Positions 22,938 through 33,624 of a DNA stretch of 64,000 nt are shown in pieces (the first letter of the stretch is position 1; every line of letters begins with the position of its first letter). The notes beneath the pieces are model-generated. The model saw only the letters and a program-made list of their open reading frames with translations, did no database searches and was not told the origin of the DNA. The stretch lies in the NCBI RefSeq assembly GCF_002127325.2, contig NC_035446.2, positions 157,326,799 to 157,390,798 on the forward strand, written 5' to 3'. The position numbers and the translations under genes are program-made. The DNA comes from Helianthus annuus (Eukaryota > Streptophyta > Magnoliopsida > Asterales > Asteraceae).

Positions 22938-24240
22938 TGTAACTTGAATCTGTTACAGAAGATAACAAAATTTTAATTTAGGAGATTATTATATGATTGT
23001 CTTTTATGACAATTTGTCAACCATGGTACAGAGACCATATTCGGTTAACTTATTAACTCATTACATTAAATATTAGGATTTGAATAGATCCTATTTTAAC
23101 TATATAAATAGTATTGGCGGCATAAAGCCTAATCATGATGATGTTTTATAATACTGGCCGAGATTCCAGAGAATCAAAGGCATAGAGAGTTGAACCGTAG
23201 TTCTTTTATCTCTTTCTGACAGAGAGTCATAGACTACTACTGCCTTTTGTCTTATAAGACAATTATTATGGCCCATAGGCACTACACCTCTAATGGATGT
23301 CTTAATATGGTTGGCCCGTAGGCACTACATCTCTAATGGATGTTTTGATAATATTGGCCCGTAGGCACTACATCACTAATGGATGTTTTAATAATTCTGG
23401 CCCGTAGGCACTGCATCACTAATGGATGTTTTAATAATACTGGCCCGTAGGCATTGCATCACCAAATGGATGTCTTTATAGTACTAGCCCGTAGGCATTG
23501 CATCACTAAATGGATGTCTTTATAGTACTAGCCCGTAGGCATTGCATCACTAAATGGATGTCTTTATAGTACTGGCCCGTAGGCATTGCATCACTAAATG
23601 GATGTCTTTATAGTACTGGCCCGTAGGCATTGCATCACTAAATGGATGTCTTTATAGTACTGGCCCGTAGGCATTGCATCACTAAATGGATGTCTTTATA
23701 GTATTGATCACCTTCATTGGTGATTTAACCCACGATCTGTATATCATTTAGTTGGGTTTTGAAATCCTCAAAGGATTATTGTATAAGAATGACGTGCGTG
23801 ATTATAACGAATCACATCTGCCATGAATGTTAACATGCGTACAGAGGTTAACAGGGAATCAGAATCTTTTCAGCTAGGTCGTACCATCTTGACTGATCTT
23901 AAAAGACCCCAAGCTAGGTTTCACCCCCTTAAGATTCTTTATTAGGCAGATCAATATAAAAGGAATGGTTTTGATTTATTTTTATATATATTAAAACAAA
24001 ACTCATAACATACATTCCAAAATCTCAAATACAATTACATATTGCCCTAAACGGGTCTTTCAAATAATACATACCTCCAGAGAGGTTTTAAAATAAGTGA
24101 CAAGTCCACGCAGGGACTAATATAAGATAGGTGTCCATGCAAGGACTAAAGATAAGTCCACGTAGGGACTGAAATACGATAAGTTGTCCACGCAGGGACT
24201 TATTTTAAAGTAGAAATTACAGTAGTACAACTATTAAGGG
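22938..24240 (-). other. Spacer between leader ORF and gag of retrotransposon 1
   Basis: This 1.3-kb non-coding internal region holds the 44-bp tandem array at 23270-23705. Nearer the leader ORF, a smaller set of TCCACGCAGGGACT repeats lies at about 24100-24205. No reading frame of note. Confidence 0.7.
23270..23705. repeat. 44-bp tandem repeat, ten units
   Basis: Ten units start with GGCCCGTAGGCATTGCATCA or a variant and continue ACTAAATGGATGTCTTTATAG. The right-hand units are nearly identical and the left-hand ones are more diverged (ACTACATC, TTTTAATAAT), suggesting the array grows from the right. Confidence 0.85.
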
Positions 24241-25482
24241 CTAGTGGTCACGTTTCTTCTTTTTGCCCTTTAGTAGGTTCGCCAAGCCCTTGAGAAATCC
24301 TCGGTGGCTTTTCTTTTCTTCCTCGAACTCTCTCTCCACACGATCTAGTCGATGGAGTATTTCTTCCTGTTCAGGAGGAGAAAATCGTGGTTGTGGCGCT
24401 TGATGCGGAACTGGAGGTCTGGGAGGTATTGGATACCCATGAGCTGAGTAGTCCGGTGGTCCCATGTTTCCATGTGCTCCGTCAGGGTAGCGCGCATTAT
24501 ATCTAGCCGACACCACATATGGGTCGCGCTCATAGCCGTAGTTGTATTGTGCTTGTGACGGTTCAAACGGGTTGTAAGCCGTTGGACCTGTGTAAGCTGG
24601 TATGGGTTGGTCATACCCAAATGGTGGCGAATTTCGTGCAGTAGGTGCGGAGTTCGCTTCTTGTATAGGACTTGAAGGTCCTTCTTCATGTAGTGGCGGA
24701 TAGTGGCTACTACTAGAATGTCGAGGAGTGCTGAAGTGGTTACCCCCTCCTCCTCGTGTAGACATACGAGCATTGGTCCTCCTACGCCTCGGCGGATCAG
24801 GTATTACTGGTTGTGCCGGTGGCGGAGGTGGTGGCGTAACTGCCTCAAAGCGTGAATCCTCAGAGGGATCCTGTGGATGTCTCGGTTGCGATGTCTGATG
24901 AGATGGTGTGTTGTACCACTCATGTCGGTCAAACAAGGCCATAAAGCTGTCTGGGCCTTGATACTGCGGACCATGATATGAAGATCCATCAGATACTTCT
25001 ATCGGATGCGTGGGCGTACCACGAGCTGGTTCAGTTGGATCCTCATCTTCCTCCATGGGATCTTCAGAAAAATGGTCTTGTGGCCCTAGTGGAACAAAAC
25101 CTGAAGGTTCCTGTATGTAGTCAGCCGGATTAAACTGAGCTACGTAGTATGGACTAGGGTCGTCGTAGTTTCGGTGCGATACCGAACGTTGTAGAGGTAT
25201 GAAGGAAGGTTGTGGGTTGTTGGGATTATTTTCTGAATCTGGCCCAAAGGAGTGCCGGTAGGATGGCGTCGAGCTGTGCGAAGTGGAATGCCTCGCTGGT
25301 TCGTAAAGATCTCTTCGTCGTTGTGGCTCTTCGCTTCGTGTCATCGAAGGATGTCTTGTACCAGATGGTCCAGCCTCGCTATCGTGATGTGTCACGATTT
25401 CTCCTCGGCCTCTTCGTCCCCTTCCTCTTCCTCGGAATATAACAGGTGGCATTTTCCTGCTCCAAAACTTATTAAAAATCAA
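24241..25482 (-). CDS. Leader ORF of retrotransposon 1 (unknown Pro/Ser-rich protein)
   Basis: A 413-codon frame begins just after the PBS and ends 1.3 kb before gag, on the coding strand of the element. The start may be the ATG at 25482 or the second one (MPPVIFRGRGRGRRGRG). The N-terminus is an RG-rich, potentially RNA-binding stretch. The middle is Pro/Ser/His-rich and disordered-looking with several acidic patches (EDPMEEDEDPTEP). The last 45 residues look like an amphipathic coiled coil (EEILHRLDRVEREFEEEKKS) followed by a basic tail KGKKKKRDH. No enzymatic motif is seen. It keeps a long open frame in a young element, so it may be functional. The coding strand, length and composition resemble hypothetical proteins I associate with Asteraceae elements, from memory only. 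Confidence 0.65.
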   Translation of the reverse strand: MIFNKFWSRKMPPVIFRGRGRGRRGRGEIVTHHDSEAGPSGTRHPSMTRSEEPQRRRDLYEPARHSTSHSSTPSYRHSFGPDSENNPNNPQPSFIPLQRSVSHRNYDDPSPYYVAQFNPADYIQEPSGFVPLGPQDHFSEDPMEEDEDPTEPARGTPTHPIEVSDGSSYHGPQYQGPDSFMALFDRHEWYNTPSHQTSQPRHPQDPSEDSRFEAVTPPPPPPAQPVIPDPPRRRRTNARMSTRGGGGNHFSTPRHSSSSHYPPLHEEGPSSPIQEANSAPTARNSPPFGYDQPIPAYTGPTAYNPFEPSQAQYNYGYERDPYVVSARYNARYPDGAHGNMGPPDYSAHGYPIPPRPPVPHQAPQPRFSPPEQEEILHRLDRVEREFEEEKKSHRGFLKGLANLLKGKKKKRDH

Positions 25483-25608
25483 ATCGAAAATAAAGACAAA
25501 AAGGAGTAATAATCCGAATTTGTCCTAAGTTCTTGTCTAGACTCAAGTATGTGCAATTGTGTCATTGAGATTAAACACAATAGGGTAGTGTTTAATTCAC
25601 TCAATGTT

Positions 25609-25621
25609 GGCTCTGATACCA
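25609..25621 (-). other. Primer-binding site of retrotransposon 1
   Basis: The minus strand reads TGGTATCAGAGCC three bases inside the 5' LTR. It is complementary to the 3' end of initiator methionine tRNA, the usual plant Ty3/gypsy primer. Confidence 0.85.
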
Positions 25622-25624
25622 ACC

Positions 25625-28600
25625 TGTCACACCCCGATTTCCACGTGTCTCACCGGTGGGCCCGGTGGGGGATTACCGTGACGATGTTGGCAACAATATA
25701 GTCAAACCACACAATTATATAATGCACAGCGGAAGCATAAGATAAATATATAAATTTCAACCTCTGACCATAATATCAATGTATTACAGAAGTTGAATAT
25801 CCACAGTGGATCGAAAATAAAAGTAAGGTATTGTTCCATTAGATACTGCAATCAAGCTTGCGAGGCTTATCCCGACGCTAGGGAGCTAATACCAGCCAAT
25901 TACGTTTAGGTACCTGCACTTAATCTTTTTGGGGAAAATACGTCAGTTTACACTGGTAAATACATTCAACTGACACATTTGAAAATGTTTATTAAAATTG
26001 ATTTGAATGCACAAGGCACAAACTCTTTTATAACTTGGGAAAATTCATAATGATCTTGTGAACGTTTTACATGTTCTTTTATGCGTTCAGTAGCCCGGGT
26101 CGTGCCGGGTTAAAGATTTATAGACACACCACGTTTGCGTAAAACCGTAGTACAGAAACCAACGGCTACGTCTTTTAGTTTTAATGTCGACACTTTATAC
26201 CGGGTGTACGCCTACACCGGGATGTCGATGGTCGTGGCCATTTCGTAAAATGATGCCAAGGATATCCGGGACAACGGTCATTAAACCCCCCAAAGGCTTA
26301 TAAGCAACAAAACTGTTTAAATGAGCCAATCATATTTAATCAATTAACCACCTAAGCGATGGAAGTATATAATGCTCAATCAAGCGGTATTAATATACCG
26401 TAACCCAAGCCCATATAGGGGAAATAAGTCAAAAGTATTTACCTTTGCAAGTATTAATCCTTAATTTAGATCAAGTCACCGATAGCTTTTACTGGGGCTC
26501 CTAATCTGGAACGAAGGTTTTAATTAACCTCTTAGAATCCTAACGGTCCTTAAAGTAGCCGTAGCTTAAACCGGTTGATTCCGATATATAGATATGGTTA
26601 ATTCGCACGAAAAGGCGAAAACCGAGAATGGAGTATGATTTGGACCCAACAAGTTCAGAGACTTGTTTCATATGGGTTTATAGTTCATACTCTGGATTTT
26701 GGGGTTCAAATAGTATAATTTGACCCGTATCGGCTATTGCACGAAAACTAGTTTCATGAGCCGTACCGTGTGCGCAAATAGGCGAAACGGTTAACCATAA
26801 GAGTCGTACGCTTATTTCCTAAGTCCATATGCCTTAAAAGTATTCTGGTATCAGTAGGATACCTTCCGTAATGCCCGTAACGAGTTTAAGTTAATATTAT
26901 GCCCCGTAGGGGCTTTTCGGTCATTTTAAAGACTTTAAAAGGGATTTTCGAGTTCTACAGGAAATCTGAGTTTCCCGAACAGTTTATAAAGCTTAAAATA
27001 CTTTATTTATTATTTAAAATCAGTAGCAACTGGAATCGGGTCAAAAGACCTTGTAGAACTCCCGTTTTGGCCAAAAAGGGCATATTCGGTATTTACCGAA
27101 CCGTAGCCATAACCGCAGGTTATGAGCAAGGTAAAAATTATTAAAAATCTTTAAAATTCCCAAAATATTATTTTACCACAGTGGGTAAAAGTTTTGGTGA
27201 CGAAAACTTGGGTTAGATGGGCGTTATGCTAATTGCGCCGTTAATTACAAAACTTTCTTAAAAGTGCGCCTTTTAGCATAACTCTCATTCTAGGCCTCGG
27301 ATTGACGTGAAACTTCAGGGACATGCTTATAATTTAACAAGCAAGGTTTTGGTCCGTTCACGTGTTCGAAATACTCGTTTTAATTTTAAAAGGCCGTTAC
27401 GGTCAACTTTTAGGCGAATGACGGAATTGCGTAAAAGACTCGGGTAACTCATGAACCGACCACAGAGGCTTATACCAACATGTGACCTGGTCCTAAGAGA
27501 GTCCTAAGGTATATTTATACCTCACTAAAACGGGTCAGAACTGAAGTCAAAGCAAAAGTCAAACTTTTGCGACTTTCGGCTCCGAACCGGTTCTATATAG
27601 TAAATGATCGATTCAAACGAGCGCAAACATGTTTATATACATATTATCATGTTTTATGATTGTCAAAACAGGTTCCATAACATATATATTACAGATTATG
27701 CATAAATCGCCAAAATGGCTTTCTGTTGACTTTTTAACCGCACGTTTGACTCGATATTTGACATAGTTAGAGTGGTGATCAGAGGGAACCCTTTTAGGGG
27801 TTTATTACCCACATAAATACCAACTCAAAACTACTTTTGATTCGTCATAAGACTGAACCATTTGCAAGATATTGCAATGACAACCGTTAGTTACGACGGT
27901 TGCGTTTATGAGCTATAACTATGGAAATGTGAAACCAAAATGGTTATGAATGACTTACAGAAGCTAACTCTTGATGAGAGAACAGAAAAGAATGCTAGGG
28001 AGCTCTTGAATGATCAGATATAAGTGTTTTTGAGTTGTGTGAATTGTTATGCTTAAGGCATGCTATTTATAGCCAATGCCAAGCCTTATTGATCATTGCA
28101 AGCACTACTATCAGACCAGGGGTGATGGTAGGTGTCCCCTAAGTGTTATGGGTTGAGCATAGGGTGCCCATGCCCCATAATTATGTGCATGATCGTTCAC
28201 AAGCTCCAAAAGTCAAGAAAACACAATTTTTCTGCATCTGGGCACTTTACGCGGCCCGCATGGGAGTTCCATGCCATTTTAACGCGGGTCGCCTAAAGTT
28301 CAAAAATCAGACGCGAAATAGAGGAGGCTCGCGGCCCGCCTCAACTTATGTTGAAACCTTACGCGGGTCGCCTAAGGTTATATTTTCTGAATTTTTAAAT
28401 CTTTTTGTAATTATTACAGAATCTGGCCATTAATAACGAAATCTTTCGTAATGATTCGCCTGACCTTTCGGTTTTGAAGGGGTAACTTTGCGGTTTGGCC
28501 CTCGGTTATTTACCGATAGGGGCCTCGTATTAATTACCCGCGTTATTAAGTCCCCGGTTTATTTATTAATTATATTGGAAAGCCTTAACTTTCGCTGTTG

Positions 28601-29020
28601 ACGCTTTTAACCCTTCTTCTACGAATTCGATCGTAACTGTCTCGTTTCATATCGAAACTTCGCGAAATTCATATATATTATTTTAGTGAGGGTATAATAC
28701 CGTTACAAAGTCTTTGGAACGTTAAAGGGTCACTCAGAGGTATTATTAAACATGTTGACACAGTTAACCCCTGTAGTTTGTAATCTCTCACTTTCTTCCG
28801 CGTTTTATTTTTGTACGATCTATAATTTATTCGTTTGAAGGTTTAAGCATTATTTAGGGATACTATACAGTATATTTACCCTTGTTGACATTTATAACCC
28901 TCGAATTTATATATACTTTCAAGGTTTGTCAAAATTAGTCCTTTATTTATTATAGATGCCACGTGTAATCAAATGACACGTGTTAACACATCATTGGACA
29001 CAAAATTTCGAGGTGTTACA
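25625..29020 (-). repeat. 5' LTR of retrotransposon 1
   Basis: This 3,396-bp LTR is almost identical to 14959-18353. The element promoter should be the TATA-like CTATAAATAG at 28063-28072 (minus), placing the transcription start near 28030. U3 would then be about 0.95 kb and the R-U5 part about 2.4 kb. Confidence 0.9.
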
Positions 29021-29025
29021 GATTG

Positions 29026-29190
29026 CCCTATCCCTTTGTTGGGGGCTTTGGCTACCCTACCTCATTCCCTTCACAAGCCAAGGACAAGGTGAATCTATTG
29101 CCCTGTCTCCAAGAGAAGAAATGGCACCAATCGATTCAATAGAAGGCATTAAGCAGACAGAGAGCTGCCTTCGCTTGTGAATAAGTCCTG
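29026..29190. other. Probable organelle-derived DNA, right part
   Basis: Directly after the GATTG duplication the sequence resumes with CCCTATCCCTTTGTTGGG and GCTTTGGCTACCCTACCTC, matching the style of 14270-14958. Joining the flanks at GATTG gives continuous sequence. The right limit is uncertain. Confidence 0.4.
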
Positions 29191-30182
29191 ATCTACACAT
29201 ATCTCATTATTTCTTAAGAGATATGAAATAAACATAGGTATATTTTTCATTTTGGATAAAAGTAATTCTCAAAACATTAATTACTTCGCACACCTATTTC
29301 TCATGTAGATTAACACAGCTGCATTCATAAGCTGCCCAGGATTGGTTTGTATAAAACTTAAAACGAGTCGAGCATAAACGAAAGTTTCACTTACTAAGGG
29401 GGTTGAGGCACCTCACGGGTTGAGGGTTCCAACCCTTGCGGTAACACCGCCGCCACCCCCCTAGGGTAGGGGTTGAGGGTAAGTTGCCCGGGTAAGGTAA
29501 GCGGCAAGTGTAAGGGTTGAGGGTTGATGAGTGGTTTAAGGGTTGATGAGTGGTTTAAGGGTGTGTGTGATTGGTGGGTGGAGTAAAAGAGTGAGGTCCA
29601 TGGTTCTAGGGTACTTAAGGTAGGTGACACCAGTGTTGTTATGTCAAAATCGACAGTGCGTCGACGTTGCTAGGATAGTATCAATTTGGTTCGACACATG
29701 CTATTGGTTACAATATATCTAGTATACTCTATACTCCTACTGAAGTTGTTCGAATGGTATGGGTTCGGTTCGTCACAGTAACGAACAACAAAATCAATTA
29801 TCTATGACTCGTCCGATTTTGAACATAACTTTTATTTTGTCCGATTTTGAACATAACTTTTATTGAAACGTAATTAATAATAAGCACATCGAAACAATAT
29901 AAAGAATTACGCTATACTATTAGAATAACAAAATGGGTAAAAGACGTCAGTTTCTAAAAAGGAAAACTAAATATGATGTAGCTTGATAACATGTGTGTTT
30001 GTATTTCGATAACTTGTACATTACCACTTATAACTCAATTTCTTTTTTTTATTGAGATGTAGATAAAATAGATACATCGAACTGGCATACTTGAAATTTT
30101 ATATATTATCCCATCTTAAAAAGTTATAACGAAAACAAAACAAAATATATTTGCAATTAACTAATATAATAGTATATATAAT
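29191..30182. other. Intergenic DNA with repeat remnants
   Basis: 29395-29640 is a GT/GC-richer block with repeated GGTTGAGGGTTGATGAGTGG-type phrases. 29640-29990 resembles, weakly, the dispersed family seen at 32160, 44345, 46830 and 60250 (AAAATCGACA, GTTCGTCAC, AACATGTG phrases). No gene found. Confidence 0.4.
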
Positions 30183-30183
30183 A

Positions 30184-30436
30184 CTACCTCCGTCCCATTA
30201 AAAGTGTCCTATTTTGAATTTTCAAAGTCTTTATTTATAAACTTTGACTTTAATTATATATTTTTTGTGTTATATAAAACCTGATGAAAATTAACCCGAT
30301 AAAAACACTTGTAAAACACACTCAAATCATATAACTTTCATCAAGTATTATCTAACACAAACAAAATTATTTAAGGTCAAAATTTATAAATAAAGACTTT
30401 GAAAATTCAAAATAAGACACTTTTAATGGGACGGAG
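30184..30436. mobile_element. Stowaway-like MITE, copy 1
   Basis: CTACCTCCGTCCCATTAAAA at the left mirrors TTTTAATGGGACGGAG at the right. TA precedes the left end, fitting the Tc1/mariner Stowaway type. The right terminus has lost the final GGAG. It shares most of its interior with 32717-32973. Confidence 0.85.
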
Positions 30437-30491
30437 ATTTTTCCAGTATTCATCAAGACTATGTTTTAGAAAATAGAAAATATAATATAAA

Positions 30492-32047
30492 GAGAAAAAT
30501 GTCCGGATAGTCCCTGTGGTTTCGCCTTTTTTCACCTATAGTCCCCAACTTTCTAAAACTACCTGAATAGTCCCCAAGTTTTCATTTTTTGTTCCCGGAT
30601 AGTCCCTGGGTCTAACTTCAGTTACTTTTCTCTGTTAAAATGATGTGAAATGACAAAAATACCCTTTCCTTAAAAGGCCAAACCACAGGGACTATCCGGA
30701 CATCTTCTTCATTTTTATTTATAAAACCCCACCACCACACTTCATCTTCAACCTCCACCCTCCTCCACCATGTGAATCATAAACCACCCTGTGAATCATA
30801 ACCCGCACACCCTGTGAATCATAATCCGGACGGTATTTTTGAAGCTTATCAGTTCGATTCCATTGCTCATCCTGCGGAGAGTCTCCATTCGGAAGTTCTG
30901 TTCATCCAGGGTTTGTCGTTGTTCATTCGTTAAAAGTGGTTCAGTCTTACGGATCAGCATAAAACAAATCTGTGTGCAAGGGTCGATATCAGTATTGTTT
31001 AAAAACAGTTTCACAGGTGTTGTTGATAGCGAACAGGAATATTTTTTTAACAGATCTGTTAGAACAAATCAGTTCAGTTTGAATCAACTTCTGAACGTTG
31101 CTGGTTATACAGATCTGCATAATAATTGCGAATACATCCACAGAATTTAGATGTTTGAAACAGTGTTCATTCGTTGAAACATGGTTCATTCGTCCTATCT
31201 GCTGATAATCTGAAAGTCCGAGTCTTGTGTGTTAATCACTGATCTGGATATTCACGGATAAACACTCTATTGATCTGTATGAATCAGTTGTCTGTTTATA
31301 TTCAAGTAAATCTGAAACAAGAATAATATTCACGAATCAAGATTGATTCGCCCGGATCTGAAACAGATCAGATTGTTGATCAGTTAGCGTGAATCGACGT
31401 TGTGATTAGTATTGTTGCAGTGGATCTGTTCTGCACATATTCAATCACTTGTTGTTTACGCATCCGCGTAAATCTGTGAATTTGCAGAGTCAAGAGTTCA
31501 GTCTATTTGCAGATTAATATACAGTCTTTTCGGTCGAACAGAAACAATAAATCTGCTGTTCATTGTCTGAAATCAGTAAATCAAATCCGAAACAGTTCGA
31601 GAACGCCGCAGAATTAATTACAGTCGCTAAAGTTTGCACATTCATTGAGTTAGTTTTGTTTGATTCAGTTTGGTGATAATTCAAACGAATCCGGTGGAAG
31701 GAGAGGGCACAGGGGTTTTGTCTGGTGTGCTGGTTATGATTCACAGGGTGGTGGTGGAGGGTGGAGGAGGGTGATGGTGGGTGGAGGTTGAAGATGAAGT
31801 GCGGTGGTGGGGTTTTATAAATAAAAATGAAGAAGATGCCCGGATAGTCCCTGTGGTTTGGCCTTTTAAGGAAATGGTATTTTTGTCATTTCACATCATT
31901 TTAACAGAGAAAAGTAACTGAAGTTAGACCCAGGGACTATCCGGGAACAAAAAATAAAAACTTGGGGACTATTCAGGTAGTTTTAGAAAGTTGGGGACTA
32001 TAGATGAAAAAAGATGAAACCACAGGGACTATCCGGGCATTTTTCTC
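30492..32047. mobile_element. Mutator-type foldback element, 1,556 bp
   Basis: Ends GAGAAAAATGTCCGGATAG and CTATCCGGGCATTTTTCTC are inverse copies. Arms of roughly 300 bp (TAGTCCCTGTGGTTT, AAGTAACTGAAG) are mirrored. The 9-bp repeat TAATATAAA occurs at 30483-30491 and 32048-32056, as expected for Mutator-like elements. The core (about 30840-31690) is non-repetitive and rich in GAATCAG and GATCTG phrases. It has open frames below 112 codons without recognisable domains. No transposase. Confidence 0.85.
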
Positions 32048-32159
32048 TAATATAAAGTTATAATGAAAGCAAAATATATTTGCAATTAACTATTATAATA
32101 GTATATGTAATAATGTTTTTTACTATTCATCAAGAGAATGTTTTAATATATATAATATA

Positions 32160-32640
32160 ATATAATATAATCCGCTTGGATAGTGGTCTTCCCCCGCGTG
32201 TTGCGGCGTAAAGTCGGTCGGTATTGGTTCGATTCAATAAGGTATTGGTACCGTAATCAGCACTTTGTATAGCGATCGAAAGATAAACCCAAAAAAAGTC
32301 ATGAAATGCCCAAAAGGATATTGACTGATGTTTAAATTGATAGAAAACTATAAAAATAAATATTGATAAGATTTTAAAAGTACAAATATCGACACCAATG
32401 TTCGGCCAAAATCGACATGGTACGGATGTTGCTTGGCCGATTTCAGTTTTGTTCATCACTGACACTCGTTATAGCACATGATATATAAAGGTACTCAATA
32501 CCGCTACCAAAGTCGTAAAAGGTAATTGTTCGAACAATATCGACTCAGTTTAACAAAACACAGATGTAATAAACATGTCGCAATAGTACATTCGAAGTTT
32601 TATAAAACATTGCACTATATTATTAGAATAAATAAAATGA
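32160..32640. repeat. Dispersed repeat family, diverged copy
   Basis: It shares TTGCGGCG, AAGTCGGT, TGGTTCGATTCAATAAGGTA, CACTTTGTATA, ATCGACATGGTAC and CATCACTGACACTCG with 44345-44703, 46830-47330 and 60250-60770. GC-rich TTGCGGCG at the left plus a CTAG-bearing left end in the 44349 copy suggest a Helitron derivative on the minus strand. Confidence 0.5.
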
Positions 32641-32716
32641 TAAACGATGTTAATATATGAAATATCATATTTAGCTATAAGTGAAAACAAAATAAATTAA
32701 TTATAATAACAAAATA

Positions 32717-32973
32717 CTACCTCCGTCCTATTAAATGTGTCTTATTTTGAATCTTCAAAGTCTTTATTTATAAACTTTGACTTTAATTATATATTTTTTG
32801 TGTTATATAAAACTTGATGAAAATTAACACGATAAAAACACTTGTAAAACACACTCAAACCATATAACTTTCATCAAGTATTATCTAACACAAACAAAAT
32901 TATTTAAGGTCAAAGTTTATAAATAAAGACTTTGAAAATTCAAAATTTGACACTTTTAATGGGACGGAGGGAG
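32717..32973. mobile_element. Stowaway-like MITE, copy 2
   Basis: A complete 257-bp element: left CTACCTCCGTCC, right GGACGGAGGGAG, TA on each side (32715-32716, 32974-32975). The interior is highly similar to 30184-30436. Confidence 0.9.
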
Positions 32974-33619
32974 TATAAAAAAAACTATATGTTACTATTA
33001 TCCAAGTATGATATTATAATAATAAAATATTAAGAGTTAACTGCCATTTTCGTCCCTGTGGTTTGGTCACTTTGGCCATTTCAGTCCATTTTTCAAAAAT
33101 GCGCCATTTTCGTCCCCCACATTCTGGAAAGGTGCCATTTCGGTCCAAAAATCATAACCCAGTTAAGTTAGTTTGTAAATAAGGACTGATTGTGTAAATT
33201 TGTAACATAAAGGACTGATTGTGTAAATTTAAAAAATGGACTGAAATGGCAGTTAACACCACCACCACTAGCCCTGCCACCACCACCACTCCGCTGCCAC
33301 CACCACCACCACCGCCACCACCGCCACCACCGCCACCACCGCCACCACAGCCACCACCACCACCGATGAACTCCGAACTCCGAGAACGGTATACCGAAAC
33401 GAAAAGCTTGCGGGTTACGGGGACGTCTTCGTCTTCTCCGTTCGTCTTCTCCGATGAACTCCGAACTCCGGCGAGTTACAGAAATGAGCAGGGGTGGAAC
33501 TAGTAATTGATTTAGCCCATGTTTCTCTATCATCCTGTAATAGAATCAACTGCAAATTTAATTAAGTTCGAGCGAATCAAGAACTCTTGTTATACACGAA
33601 TCAATATAACATAAGCACG

Positions 33620-33624
33620 AATCT
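33620..33624. other. Target-site duplication AATCT, left copy
   Basis: AATCT precedes the 5' LTR and recurs after the 3' LTR at 43209-43213. Confidence 0.9.

Larger units (their letters stand above)
14959..29020 (-). mobile_element. Ty3/gypsy LTR retrotransposon 1 (chromovirus, Tekay/Del-like)
   Basis: A complete 14,062-bp element in minus orientation with GATTG duplications. LTRs of 3,395 and 3,396 bp begin TGTCACACCCCG and end GTGTTACA. I noticed about six differences between them, so insertion is recent. The order on the minus strand is 5' LTR, PBS, a leader ORF, a spacer with 44-bp tandem repeats, gag-protease, RT-RNaseH-integrase, PPT, 3' LTR. The domain order (integrase last) defines Ty3/gypsy. 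The C-terminus after integrase ([10 protein letters not shown]) looks like a degenerate chromodomain of the Tekay type. A one-base insertion breaks gag-pol, so this copy is probably non-autonomous. Confidence 0.92.

Noticed and set aside
23270..23705. CRISPR-like appearance of regularly spaced repeats
   Set aside because: Units are contiguous 44-bp tandem copies with no unique spacers, inside a plant retrotransposon.
29395..29640. Possible telomere-like or promoter GGTTGAGGGTT repeats
   Set aside because: The repeat is irregular, does not match the plant telomere unit, and no gene follows.
33168..33533. Proline-rich and tryptophan-rich frames over the CCACCA tract (also 43786-44130)
   Set aside because: Translations of a microsatellite in the foldback arms, mirrored on both sides.
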